A stretch of 64,000 bases of DNA, taken from positions 43,000 to 106,999 of the forward strand of contig DIYF01000070.1 in NCBI GenBank assembly GCA_002427745.1, written 5' to 3'. Shown piece after piece: positions 33,220-40,921 of the stretch. The first letter of the stretch is position 1. Every line of letters begins with the position of its first letter. A model generated the notes under the pieces. It did no database searches, was not told where the DNA came from, and saw nothing but the letters and a program-made list of their open reading frames with translations. This DNA is from Roseivirga sp. UBA6061 (GTDB lineage: Bacteria > Bacteroidota > Bacteroidia > Cytophagales > Cyclobacteriaceae). The translations under genes were made by a program, and so were the position numbers.

Positions 33220-34734
33220 TTACATCCACTCACGGCTGTCGCTTTCTGCCCGGTAAAGCAGGTAATTTTCCAGCTCCAGGGCCAGGTCCAGTGTAATAAA
33301 GGGAATTGTCAGGTGACCTGCCGCGGTAAAAAGCTGTACGGTCGCCAGTGATTTTCTTCGCTGATACCAGCTCTGCTTTATCCTTACCGCCTGAACCTTG
33401 TGTATTTGCATTAGATCATGGGCATTCCCGAAGATTCCCGAATTATTGCGGAGTAGCTCTTCATTGAGTTCGAAGGAGCGTTTGCGATGATACAAGGTGG
33501 TCATATACCAAACCAAAGGAAGCAGTAATAAGGCATAGAGTGCCTCCCAGCCCTGTGTGAAGTAAAGGCTCACTCCCAGAGCCAGGGTGGGCAATATGCC
33601 TAGGAATATGAACAGGCGATGTTTGAGATGCTTACTCACACCAAATTTAGTCTCATCCCGAAAATACTCTTTGGGAAAAACGGTACCTACTACACGGGTC
33701 ACCTGTTCCATATAGCTGCCTGGTACCCTGATCTTGGATTTTAGCTGGCTGGCCTCGGCACTGCTGGCTTGTTCTATCTGAAGTGTATAGAGCCGGAAGA
33801 TTCTGCGAATGGGGTTTTCAGACCAGGAGATGATCTGCACCTTACTTTTATTAATAGATATCTCTTCCCTGTTAAAAAGTCCTCTCACTATTTTAAGTCC
33901 ACTCTTGTTAATAGACAGCGAGAGGTCATAGTACTTTAATACGGTGTTGATCAGGGAAAAGAGGAAAGAAATGATCAGCACTACGAGCGCGGTGATAATG
34001 AAGATAACCAGATTGCTGTCAGGTAGCAGGTTATCATACTGATTTACCTGGTCAGTGACTGTGTCGGTGACATCATCGGTAAACTGCTGTAGCGTTGTAA
34101 ACACAAAGGCAAAGATGATACCCATAGACCGCAGGTGGTTTTGACTCACACCCACTTTGAGCAAATCTTTTGGTGTCAGGTGTAGTATGCGTTCGCTTTT
34201 TTCAGGTTCCGCTTCTTGTGCCTCCTGAGTCTCGGGCATGCTCTCCGCTATGATCTGATCTTTCTCCGCCAGTACAAAATCTCTGAAGGCTTCTGCTTCT
34301 TCTTTGCCTAAGGCATCAATACTAATCTCAGATTTTTTGGCTCCGGCCGTATCTATCTCAACGCTGACCACATTAAAGATCTGATGAAGAATGTTCTGCT
34401 TGAAGTTGATCGTCTGAATGCGCTCGAACGGGATATTGGTGTGGGTTCGTTTTAGTAAACCTTTGTCAATGACGATGGCATCATTTTCAATATGAAAGTA
34501 GAAGCGAAAGTAGGTGAGTACAGAACCGAGTAGGTTAAAAGCTGCAAAACCGATAGCAATGTATCCGAGCCACTCTTCAAAGGAGGAGTTGTTGCGTCCA
34601 CCAATGAAAAAACTGATAAGGATAGGCCAGAAGGCACGGATCGTCATCCTTATAAATTTGATAAGGATGATCCCAATGGCTACCCTGGATTGTCTGCGCG
34701 GACTGGAAAAGTCAGGGCTCAGTGTCGTCTCCAT
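33220..34734 (-). CDS. Membrane protein with bacterial PH (bPH2) domains, YdbT-like
   Basis: The 504-residue protein has repeated pairs of membrane segments followed by bacterial pleckstrin-like domains (bPH2, formerly DUF304). The first hydrophobic pair is at about 20-70 and the first PH block at about 70-150 (DAIVIDKGLLKRTHTNIPFERIQTINFKQN). A second pair is near 205-270 and its PH block near 275-355 (GLKIVRGLFNREEISINKSKVQIISW). A third pair is near 370-410 with a final PH block (LRNNSGIFGNAHDLMQIHKVQAVRI). It overlaps the smaller YdbS-like gene by 23 bases, the usual ydbS-ydbT pair. Function in envelope processes is not established. Confidence 0.85.
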   Translation of the reverse strand: METTLSPDFSSPRRQSRVAIGIILIKFIRMTIRAFWPILISFFIGGRNNSSFEEWLGYIAIGFAAFNLLGSVLTYFRFYFHIENDAIVIDKGLLKRTHTNIPFERIQTINFKQNILHQIFNVVSVEIDTAGAKKSEISIDALGKEEAEAFRDFVLAEKDQIIAESMPETQEAQEAEPEKSERILHLTPKDLLKVGVSQNHLRSMGIIFAFVFTTLQQFTDDVTDTVTDQVNQYDNLLPDSNLVIFIITALVVLIISFLFSLINTVLKYYDLSLSINKSGLKIVRGLFNREEISINKSKVQIISWSENPIRRIFRLYTLQIEQASSAEASQLKSKIRVPGSYMEQVTRVVGTVFPKEYFRDETKFGVSKHLKHRLFIFLGILPTLALGVSLYFTQGWEALYALLLLPLVWYMTTLYHRKRSFELNEELLRNNSGIFGNAHDLMQIHKVQAVRIKQSWYQRRKSLATVQLFTAAGHLTIPFITLDLALELENYLLYRAESDSREWM

Positions 34735-35251
34735 CGGCTGCCGTTTTTCCCAAAATAAAATCCTTGATGGCCAGGGCGGGTTCTTCCTTTAGTCCGGGAA
34801 TCACCAGATCACTGGTTTGTCCGCCCGCAGTATATACTTTCAGGCTGTGCAGTCCGTACATTCGCTCCAGCGGCCCCTGTTTGAGCTCTGCATGCTGAAT
34901 ACGATTAAAAGGTATGGAGGTGCGAACATGCCAGAGGAGCCCTTTTGTATAAAGTATGTCTCGCTGGCGCAGTGCATATTTTTTCTTCTTGAAACCGAGT
35001 ATGGTCACGATGAAGTTAAGCGTACCTAGTATGAAAATTCCCCCTGAACCGGCCAGGTAACTGAGCAGGGTTTTTTCCATTTCAGAAAAGTGAGCTATGG
35101 CCAGCCAGCCCAGGATCAGAACAAACCAGAATATAGCACTGGCGATAAGCGTAACCCTCAGATATTTTTTTTCTATAGACTTGAAATCAATGTCTTCCAC
35201 TTTGGGAAGTGAATCAGCATCTACAGGTAGATTCTCAAAAATTGTTGTCAT
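34712..35251 (-). CDS. Membrane protein with one bacterial PH domain, YdbS-like
   Basis: The 179-residue protein has two transmembrane segments (about 35-60 and 70-92) and one bPH2 domain (about 95-160, ALRQRDILYTKGLLWHVRTSIPFNRIQHAELKQGPLER). It precedes and overlaps the YdbT-like gene, and the two probably form a complex. Its start lies 4 bases inside the DUF5522 gene's end, so all three are likely one unit. Confidence 0.85.
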   Translation of the reverse strand: MTTIFENLPVDADSLPKVEDIDFKSIEKKYLRVTLIASAIFWFVLILGWLAIAHFSEMEKTLLSYLAGSGGIFILGTLNFIVTILGFKKKKYALRQRDILYTKGLLWHVRTSIPFNRIQHAELKQGPLERMYGLHSLKVYTAGGQTSDLVIPGLKEEPALAIKDFILGKTAADGDDTEP

Positions 35252-35409
35252 TTTTTAAAGCCGTATGGGCAGTGCCTGCATCCGTTTTGGCAGCAGTACC
35301 CTCGCTTTAAAAGGTAATGTTCGGTAAAAACCAGTCTGCCTTGCTCGTCAAGGTAGTAATCTTCGGTTTGGCTGGCAAACTCAGCTTTGGATTTGGTCGC
35401 TTTTGGCAT
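35248..35409 (-). CDS. DUF5522 small Cys-rich protein
   Basis: The ATG at 35407-35409 (MPKATKSKAEF) gives 53 residues; a longer frame opening at 35535 runs across the rocD promoter and is unlikely. The C-terminus YYLDEQGRLVFTEHYLLKRGYCCQNGCRHCPYGFKK carries the CC-x3-C-x2-C motif of the DUF5522 family and could bind metal. No function is known. It overlaps the YdbS-like start by 4 bases. Confidence 0.85.
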   Translation of the reverse strand: MPKATKSKAEFASQTEDYYLDEQGRLVFTEHYLLKRGYCCQNGCRHCPYGFKK

Positions 35410-35433
35410 CTTTTTAGGCTGGAATAGTTTTGA

Positions 35434-35441
35434 TACCTTTG
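35434..35441 (+). promoter_or_regulatory. -7 box of the ornithine aminotransferase gene
   Basis: TACCTTTG matches TAnnTTTG exactly. A T-run (35411-35415) lies about 19 bases upstream as a weak -33. The leader to the ATG at 35486 would be about 38 bases. Confidence 0.55.
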
Positions 35442-35485
35442 GTTGATAGAAATTGTTTCGGGAGGCAAAAATAAAAATTAAAACT

Positions 35486-36769
35486 ATGATAGAAACAGTA
35501 CAATCGAGCAAGGATGCCATAGCATTGGAGGACAAGTATGGAGCCCATAACTACCATCCGCTACCGGTAGTACTCGCCCGTGGAGAGGGAGTACATGTAT
35601 GGGATGTAGAGGGTGTAAAATATTATGATTTTCTGTCTGCCTACAGTGCAGTAAATCAGGGACATTGTCATCCGCGTATTGTGGGCGCATTGAGTGAGCA
35701 GGCTGCCACATTGACCCTCACTTCAAGGGCCTTTTACAATGATGTTTTAGGCACTTATGAAAAGTACATGTGTGAGTATTTTGACTTTGACAAGATACTC
35801 CCCATGAATACGGGTGCAGAAGCCGTAGAAACTGCCATTAAGCTTTGCAGAAAGTGGGCCTATGAGAAAAAGGGCATTCCTGAAAATGAGGCAAAGATCA
35901 TTGTTTGTGAAAATAACTTCCACGGTCGTACTACGACTATCATCTCATTTTCGAATGATCCGGATGCCAGGAAAAATTTCGGACCTTACACGGCCGGTTT
36001 TATCAAAATTCCTCACGATGACCTGGATGCATTGAAGGCTGCTTTAAGTGAAGACAATGTTGCCGGATTTCTGGTAGAACCTATTCAGGGAGAGGCCGGG
36101 GTATTTGTGCCGGCAGATGAGTATTTGGCAGAGGCCAAAAAGCTGTGCGAAGAGCAAAATGTTCTTTTTATAGCAGATGAGGTACAAACCGGAATTGCGA
36201 GAACCGGGTCACTGCTGGCTGTATGTGGTAACTGTACCTGTGAAAACCACTGTGAAAAGCAGGCTGGTTATACGCAACCTGATATTCTGATTCTGGGTAA
36301 GGCCGTTTCCGGTGGAGTATATCCGGTATCTGCTGTACTGGCCAATGACAATGTAATGGAGGTGATTAAGCCTGGTCAGCATGGTAGTACTTTTGGAGGG
36401 AATCCGCTGGCTGCCAAAGTGGCCATGGCTGCACTCGAGGTGGTCAGAGATGAAAACCTGGCACAAAATGCAAGAAGACTCGGGGACATCTTCAGAGAGC
36501 GAATGAGCGCTTTTATTGAGAAAACAGATCTGGTGACACTGGTGAGAGGAAAAGGCCTGCTGAATGCCATTGTTATTAATGATACTGAGGACAGCTCAAC
36601 CGCCTGGGATATATGTGTGGCGCTGAAAGATAATGGTCTGCTGGCAAAGCCTACCCACGGCAATATCATTCGCTTTGCACCGCCTCTGGTAATGACAGAA
36701 GAGCAACTGCACGACTGTTGTGATATAATCGAAAAGACAATCAGAGAATATGAGGCTGCAAATGCCTGA
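35486..36769 (+). CDS. rocD: Ornithine--oxo-acid aminotransferase
   Basis: The 427-residue class III PLP enzyme (from the ATG at 35486) has the substrate region [26 protein letters not shown] at its start and the PLP lysine in [20 protein letters not shown] (about residue 266). GEAGVFVP and [14 protein letters not shown] mark the PLP pocket. It transfers the delta-amino group of ornithine to 2-oxoglutarate. An unusual Cys-rich insert ([10 protein letters not shown], about 243-252) lies between the EVQTG segment and the PLP lysine. A promoter precedes it and an intrinsic terminator follows, so it is a single-gene unit. Confidence 0.94.
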   Translation: MIETVQSSKDAIALEDKYGAHNYHPLPVVLARGEGVHVWDVEGVKYYDFLSAYSAVNQGHCHPRIVGALSEQAATLTLTSRAFYNDVLGTYEKYMCEYFDFDKILPMNTGAEAVETAIKLCRKWAYEKKGIPENEAKIIVCENNFHGRTTTIISFSNDPDARKNFGPYTAGFIKIPHDDLDALKAALSEDNVAGFLVEPIQGEAGVFVPADEYLAEAKKLCEEQNVLFIADEVQTGIARTGSLLAVCGNCTCENHCEKQAGYTQPDILILGKAVSGGVYPVSAVLANDNVMEVIKPGQHGSTFGGNPLAAKVAMAALEVVRDENLAQNARRLGDIFRERMSAFIEKTDLVTLVRGKGLLNAIVINDTEDSSTAWDICVALKDNGLLAKPTHGNIIRFAPPLVMTEEQLHDCCDIIEKTIREYEAANA

Positions 36770-36795
36770 TAGCCTTTGATCCTGACAACAATTAG

Positions 36796-36825
36796 AGCCG
36801 AAGCCTGGTAGCTTTGGCTTTTTTT
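36796..36825 (+). terminator. Intrinsic terminator of rocD
   Basis: AGCCGAAGC pairs with GCTTTGGCT (one G-T wobble) around the loop CTGGTA, and is followed by seven T. It lies 27 bases after the rocD stop. Confidence 0.85.
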
Positions 36826-36873
36826 GTGCCCCGGATTTTCTTTATTTTCGTTTGATCACCAATCGCTATATCG

Positions 36874-39105
36874 TTGAAAACGAGATTTTTTAGCCTCACT
36901 CTTTGTGTACTTCTGTTTCCCCTGGTTACAACTGCTCAGAACAGTATCCTGGACAGTCTGCAAACCGCCCTCAAACAATCAAAGAGTAATGCCGATAGAG
37001 TGACCACACTTCTGAACCTCTCCCGCATGAGCCAGGACCGTGATAAGGCGCTGGACTATGCCCGGGAAGCTCTTGGTTTTGCCGAGACTGAGCTGGAACT
37101 GAGCAATAGCTGGAACCAGGTTGCCTGGAGCCAAAAGAGCCTGTTTCGTTTTGATTCAGCCAACTATGCTATAAAAAAAGCAGAATCCTATGCCTTAAAG
37201 GTGGGAGATAAGCTCGTGCTGTCCGATGTGTATAATACCTATGGTAGCATCTATAATAATCAGAACCAATATGACAGTGCACTCCATTATCATCAGCTGG
37301 CCCTGACGCAGAGAAAAGAGGCAGAAGACAAGGAGGCTCAGGCAATTTCTATGAACAATATCTCCATTGCGCTGGAGCAATTGTCTCGTTATGATGAAGC
37401 AGCCGGCTATATCAATCAGAGTATTGAGATATATGAAAGCCTGGGGCTGGAGCGCAGGGCTGCAGACTCATACCTTAACAAAGGGAACTTACTAACGAAT
37501 GCGGCTGATCTGGACGGGGCTTATGAGAGTTATCAGGGGGCGCTTCGCACCTATGAATCACTTGGCCTGAAGGTCATGATGACTTATGCCCTGATCAATA
37601 TGGGCAGTGTGGCCATTGATCTGGGAGACTTTAACAAAGGGAAAGAGAACTACTGGAGGAGTCTCTCTATTCTCAATGCCAACGGACAAAATGCTAATCT
37701 GATGGCCTATACCCTGAACGGGCTGGGTTCAGTTTATCAGGAGTATGATATACGACCTGACTCAGCGGTACACTATTACCTGCAAGGGCTGGAGTATGCC
37801 TCGGCTGCCGGAAGTAAATACCTGCAGTCTATTAGCCATCATAATCTGGGAACCCTCTACCAGAAAGGTCGACAATACGGGGAGGCAATTGTCAGCCTCA
37901 CAAAGGCCCGTGATTTGAAGACCGAAATAGGTGATAAGGCAGGACTGTCGCTGGTATTGGCCGCTATGGGAACTACCTACGGTGCTCAGGGGCGAAACTC
38001 CAGAGCGGGGGAGAGCTTTTCCCGTGCCATTGCCCTGGCTGAAGAGGTAGGTGACCTGAGTAATTCGGAGAAAATCTACAGGCGCTTGTATCAGCATGCT
38101 AAGTCAACAGGTAAATATGAGGAGGCGCTTGACAGTTATGAGAAGCTCTCTGCGCTCAGAGACTCTCTGATCAACGCAGAACATCTGGGAAATATAGCAG
38201 AGCTGAATATTCAGTATGATACAGATAAGAAAGAGCAGCAAATAGCCCTTCAGTCTGCAGCGATCGAAGGGCAGGCGGCACGGCTTCAGCGAAACCAGGC
38301 CGTGATTATTGGATTGATCGTGATAGCCGTATTGCTCATCATCATCACTGCCCTTGTAAGAAACAGAGCACAAAAGGATAAGACCCTGATCAGACAGGAG
38401 GGAGAACTGAAGCTGAGAGAAGCGGAGATCAATGCAGTGATTGGCTCTCAGGAGAAGGAGCGCAACCGTTTTGCCAAGGATCTGCATGACGGCTTTGGCC
38501 AGCTGATCTCTGTGCTGAAAATGAATCTGAGCCAACTGGGTAACGGGGCTTCGAAAGATCCGGAAAAACAGTTGGCGGTATATGAACAGAGTGAGCAGGT
38601 GATTTCGGATATGTATACGGAGCTGCGGAATATCTGCTTTGACCTGATGCCACAAACCTTAGTGCAGAAAGGTCTGCCCGATGCACTAAAAGAACTTGGT
38701 CAGCGCATTAACGCTACAGGGTCAAAGGCAGTAGAGGTACTGGTATTCGATGTAGATGAAAGACTTGAAGAACTGATGGAGGTGTCTCTCTACAGAATCT
38801 GTCAGGAGTGGGTAAACAATGTTTTGAAGTACGCTGATGCTGACCATATTACTATTCAGCTGACGCGGGATGAAAGCGAAATCACACTGACCATTGAGGA
38901 TAATGGAACGGGCTTTGAACCGGATGTTTTTTTTAATGGAAAAGGAAATGGCTGGAGGAATATCCAAAGCCGTGTTAACCTGATAAAAGGAGCTTTTGAG
39001 CTTGATAGCCGACCAGGTGTCAAAGGAAGCATGGTTTCCGTGAACGCTCCTGCATTGCCGGGGACTATAGTACCCACCAGCACGGAGAAAGAAATGACGG
39101 CTTAA
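36874..39105 (+). CDS. TPR-domain sensor histidine kinase (HisKA_3 family)
   Basis: The 743-residue protein begins with TTG and has a signal peptide (about 1-21, ending TTAQ). A periplasmic array of about eight to ten TPR repeats spans residues 30-430 (SDVYNTYGSIYNNQNQYDSALHYHQLAL is typical). One membrane segment lies at about 477-495. The cytoplasmic part has a HisKA_3 dimerisation box with phospho-acceptor His538 (in AKDLHDGFGQ) and an ATPase domain with DNGTGF (about 676) and GNGWRNIQSRV. The TPR sensor may detect a protein or peptide. The partner regulator follows 88 bases later. The seven small exported proteins downstream could belong to its signal network; this is inference. Confidence 0.92.
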   Translation: MKTRFFSLTLCVLLFPLVTTAQNSILDSLQTALKQSKSNADRVTTLLNLSRMSQDRDKALDYAREALGFAETELELSNSWNQVAWSQKSLFRFDSANYAIKKAESYALKVGDKLVLSDVYNTYGSIYNNQNQYDSALHYHQLALTQRKEAEDKEAQAISMNNISIALEQLSRYDEAAGYINQSIEIYESLGLERRAADSYLNKGNLLTNAADLDGAYESYQGALRTYESLGLKVMMTYALINMGSVAIDLGDFNKGKENYWRSLSILNANGQNANLMAYTLNGLGSVYQEYDIRPDSAVHYYLQGLEYASAAGSKYLQSISHHNLGTLYQKGRQYGEAIVSLTKARDLKTEIGDKAGLSLVLAAMGTTYGAQGRNSRAGESFSRAIALAEEVGDLSNSEKIYRRLYQHAKSTGKYEEALDSYEKLSALRDSLINAEHLGNIAELNIQYDTDKKEQQIALQSAAIEGQAARLQRNQAVIIGLIVIAVLLIIITALVRNRAQKDKTLIRQEGELKLREAEINAVIGSQEKERNRFAKDLHDGFGQLISVLKMNLSQLGNGASKDPEKQLAVYEQSEQVISDMYTELRNICFDLMPQTLVQKGLPDALKELGQRINATGSKAVEVLVFDVDERLEELMEVSLYRICQEWVNNVLKYADADHITIQLTRDESEITLTIEDNGTGFEPDVFFNGKGNGWRNIQSRVNLIKGAFELDSRPGVKGSMVSVNAPALPGTIVPTSTEKEMTA

Positions 39106-39193
39106 CCCCATTTTTTAGAGTATGTAATCATCATAGCTTGGCCCCATGATGATCAAGATGAATTTAAAGCGGCCATTGAAACTTCTGAAGACT

Positions 39194-39811
39194 ATGAAAA
39201 TCGTTTTGGTGGATGATCATTCTATTATGCTGGATGGCCTGAGAAGGCTCATCGAGGAGGATGACATGTTACAGATCGTGGGCACTGCCGGTACGGTTGT
39301 GGAAGGAGCCAGGCTCATTGGCATGGAAAAGCCGGATCTGCTCATCACCGACTACAATCTTACAGATGGTGATGGTTTGAGCCTGATTCAAAAGGCGAGA
39401 AGGCTGCATCCTGATCTGAAAGTGATTGTACTGAGCATGCATGACGAGTCACATCTTGTCAAAGAGATATTAAAAGAGGGGGTAAATGGATACGTGCTTA
39501 AAAAGGATTCGAAAGAGGAGTTGCTAAAGGCTATATATGAAGTCAGGGGCGGAAAAATGTTCCTGTCTCATGATATCAATGCCATGCTGGTGAAGAGCCT
39601 GTATGAACCGGATGAAGGTAAGTTGCTAACGGCCCGTGAACGGGAGGTGCTGCACCTGATAGCCAAAGAGTATACCAACAAGCAGATCGCGGAAGAACTT
39701 TTTATCAGTGAAAGAACGGTTGAAACACATCGCAAGAACATCTTCCGTAAAACGAAAACCAGTTCCCTGGTCGGACTCATCAAATTTGCCTACGCAAACA
39801 ACCTGATCTGA
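39194..39811 (+). CDS. NarL/LuxR-type response regulator
   Basis: The preferred ATG (MKIVLVDDHSIM) gives 205 residues. The receiver domain (1-115) has acidic Asp7/Asp8, phospho-acceptor Asp53 (in LITDYNL) and the Lys of GYVLKKDSK. The C-terminal HTH (about 140-205) has LTAREREVLHLIAKEYTNKQIAEEL and ISERTVETHRKNIFRK. It pairs with the adjacent TPR kinase. It could act on the palindromic elements downstream at 40261 and 44092, but no direct evidence links them. Confidence 0.95.
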   Translation: MKIVLVDDHSIMLDGLRRLIEEDDMLQIVGTAGTVVEGARLIGMEKPDLLITDYNLTDGDGLSLIQKARRLHPDLKVIVLSMHDESHLVKEILKEGVNGYVLKKDSKEELLKAIYEVRGGKMFLSHDINAMLVKSLYEPDEGKLLTAREREVLHLIAKEYTNKQIAEELFISERTVETHRKNIFRKTKTSSLVGLIKFAYANNLI

Positions 39812-39813
39812 TT

Positions 39814-40251
39814 ATGAATGTCTTCAAAGCACTCTATTGCAATCAATATTATGAGCTGAAGCCACAGGGCAAAGAGGCTTCTGCCCGATCGAACGGCACA
39901 CGTTTATTAACTGTCAGCGTTGCATTAAACATTATTACGCTGGTGGTGCTGATCATGGTTTTTTCGGAAGATTTCACCGATGCCTTCGGTGATCTGATTA
40001 AAGATGTTTTTGGCAGGAGAACAGGGAGATCCGTGGGTAAAATTGTAGCTCTGATTCCATTCCTCATTTCGCTACCGCTGATCCGCTATACATTAGGGAG
40101 AGAATCGAGCTATAACATGCTGATTGCAGAGTTTGAGGAGCTTCCCGAGGAAACCCGGAAGCAGATTTCAAAGAAAGGCCTTCAGTATTTTATAGCCTCC
40201 ATGGTAGCTATGGGACTGAGTGTGGTATTGATCTTTATCTTTCTGGTCTGA
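39814..40251 (+). CDS. Membrane protein of unknown function
   Basis: The 145-residue protein starts two bases after the response regulator stop, so it is probably co-transcribed with the two-component pair. It has three likely hydrophobic segments (about 32-50, 75-92 and 120-144, the last ending the chain) with basic residues in the loops (FGRRTGRSVGK). I recognise no family. Location next to the regulator suggests an accessory or target role. Confidence 0.65.
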   Translation: MNVFKALYCNQYYELKPQGKEASARSNGTRLLTVSVALNIITLVVLIMVFSEDFTDAFGDLIKDVFGRRTGRSVGKIVALIPFLISLPLIRYTLGRESSYNMLIAEFEELPEETRKQISKKGLQYFIASMVAMGLSVVLIFIFLV

Positions 40252-40260
40252 TCACGTCTG

Positions 40261-40289
40261 TATCCGTGCCAGCACGGATATGCAAACCC
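40261..40289 (+). repeat. Palindromic element, copy 1
   Basis: The 20-base palindrome TATCCGTGC-CA-GCACGGATA is followed by TGCAAACCC. A near-identical element (one central and one flanking change) is at 44092-44120. It begins 9 bases after the stop of the membrane gene, and its start is 69 bases before the TTTG of the -7 box for the gene at 40350. No T-run follows, so it is a poor terminator and a better operator candidate. Confidence 0.75.
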
Positions 40290-40300
40290 CCGGCCTACAG

Positions 40301-40333
40301 TATTCTTATCGGTGACCATGGCTGATACCTTTG
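40301..40333 (+). promoter_or_regulatory. Promoter of the 40350-44074 unit
   Basis: TACCTTTG at 40326-40333 is an exact TAnnTTTG. About 19 bases upstream lies TATTCTT, which could act as the -33. The same relative position in the second module at 44131 has GTATGTTT, so both modules share palindrome, -33 and -7 at matching distances. Confidence 0.65.
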
Positions 40334-40349
40334 AGTAAAGGTATTTGCT

Positions 40350-40919
40350 ATGAGATTGATAATCATTTCCCTGTTTCTCGCCCTGTCTGCTCCGCTTGCT
40401 GCACAGCAGGCAGAAATAACCAATACACTGGACAGCTACTTCAAACTGATTGAAGAAAAGAAAATTTCTGAAGCACTTGATTATATCCATCCTGATCTGA
40501 TCAATATGATGGGTAAAGAAATGTTTGAACAGCAGTATGATCAGCTTTTCAATTCACCCGGTATGGAAGTGGATATGAATGAGTTTTCTATCGATACGCT
40601 AAGTGATGTACATGAGCATGAAACAGTGAAGTACTCACTGGTGGACTATTCATTCCAGATGACCTTTAAGGTCGATGTCTCTAAAGATACCTCAGGCTTG
40701 TTGCCTGATATATTACTGAGCTCCTACCAGACACAGTTTGGTAAGGAAAACGTCACCATGGATGTTCCCGGTACTTATCTCATCCGTGCGCGCAGAGAAA
40801 TGTTTGCTGTCAGGTCTTCCGCTTTCGAGGGCTGGAGAATTCTGGATTATGAAAAGGGGATGAGAATGATTCTCGTGACCATTATCCCTGAGCCTGTATT
40901 TACTCACTTCAATAAATAG
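40350..40919 (+). CDS. Secreted protein, possible NTF2/DUF3887-like fold
   Basis: The 189-residue protein has a signal peptide (about 1-18, ending LAAQQ). The first part (NTLDSYFKLIEEKKISEALDYIHPDLINMMGKEMFEQQYDQLFN) looks like the helical opening of an NTF2-type cone fold, followed by beta-strands with EMFAVRSSAFEGWRILDYEKGM near the end. That pattern (helices, then strands ending W-x-I-L) is seen in DUF3887/SnoaL-like proteins, but I cannot confirm it. It leads the operon 40350-44074 with a well-formed promoter and palindrome upstream. Confidence 0.6.
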   Translation: MRLIIISLFLALSAPLAAQQAEITNTLDSYFKLIEEKKISEALDYIHPDLINMMGKEMFEQQYDQLFNSPGMEVDMNEFSIDTLSDVHEHETVKYSLVDYSFQMTFKVDVSKDTSGLLPDILLSSYQTQFGKENVTMDVPGTYLIRARREMFAVRSSAFEGWRILDYEKGMRMILVTIIPEPVFTHFNK

Positions 40920-40921
40920 TC

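Noticed and set aside
35410..35535. Longer N-terminus for the DUF5522 protein starting at 35535
   Set aside because: The extension overlaps the rocD promoter and start region and is not like the family; the ATG at 35409 gives the normal length.
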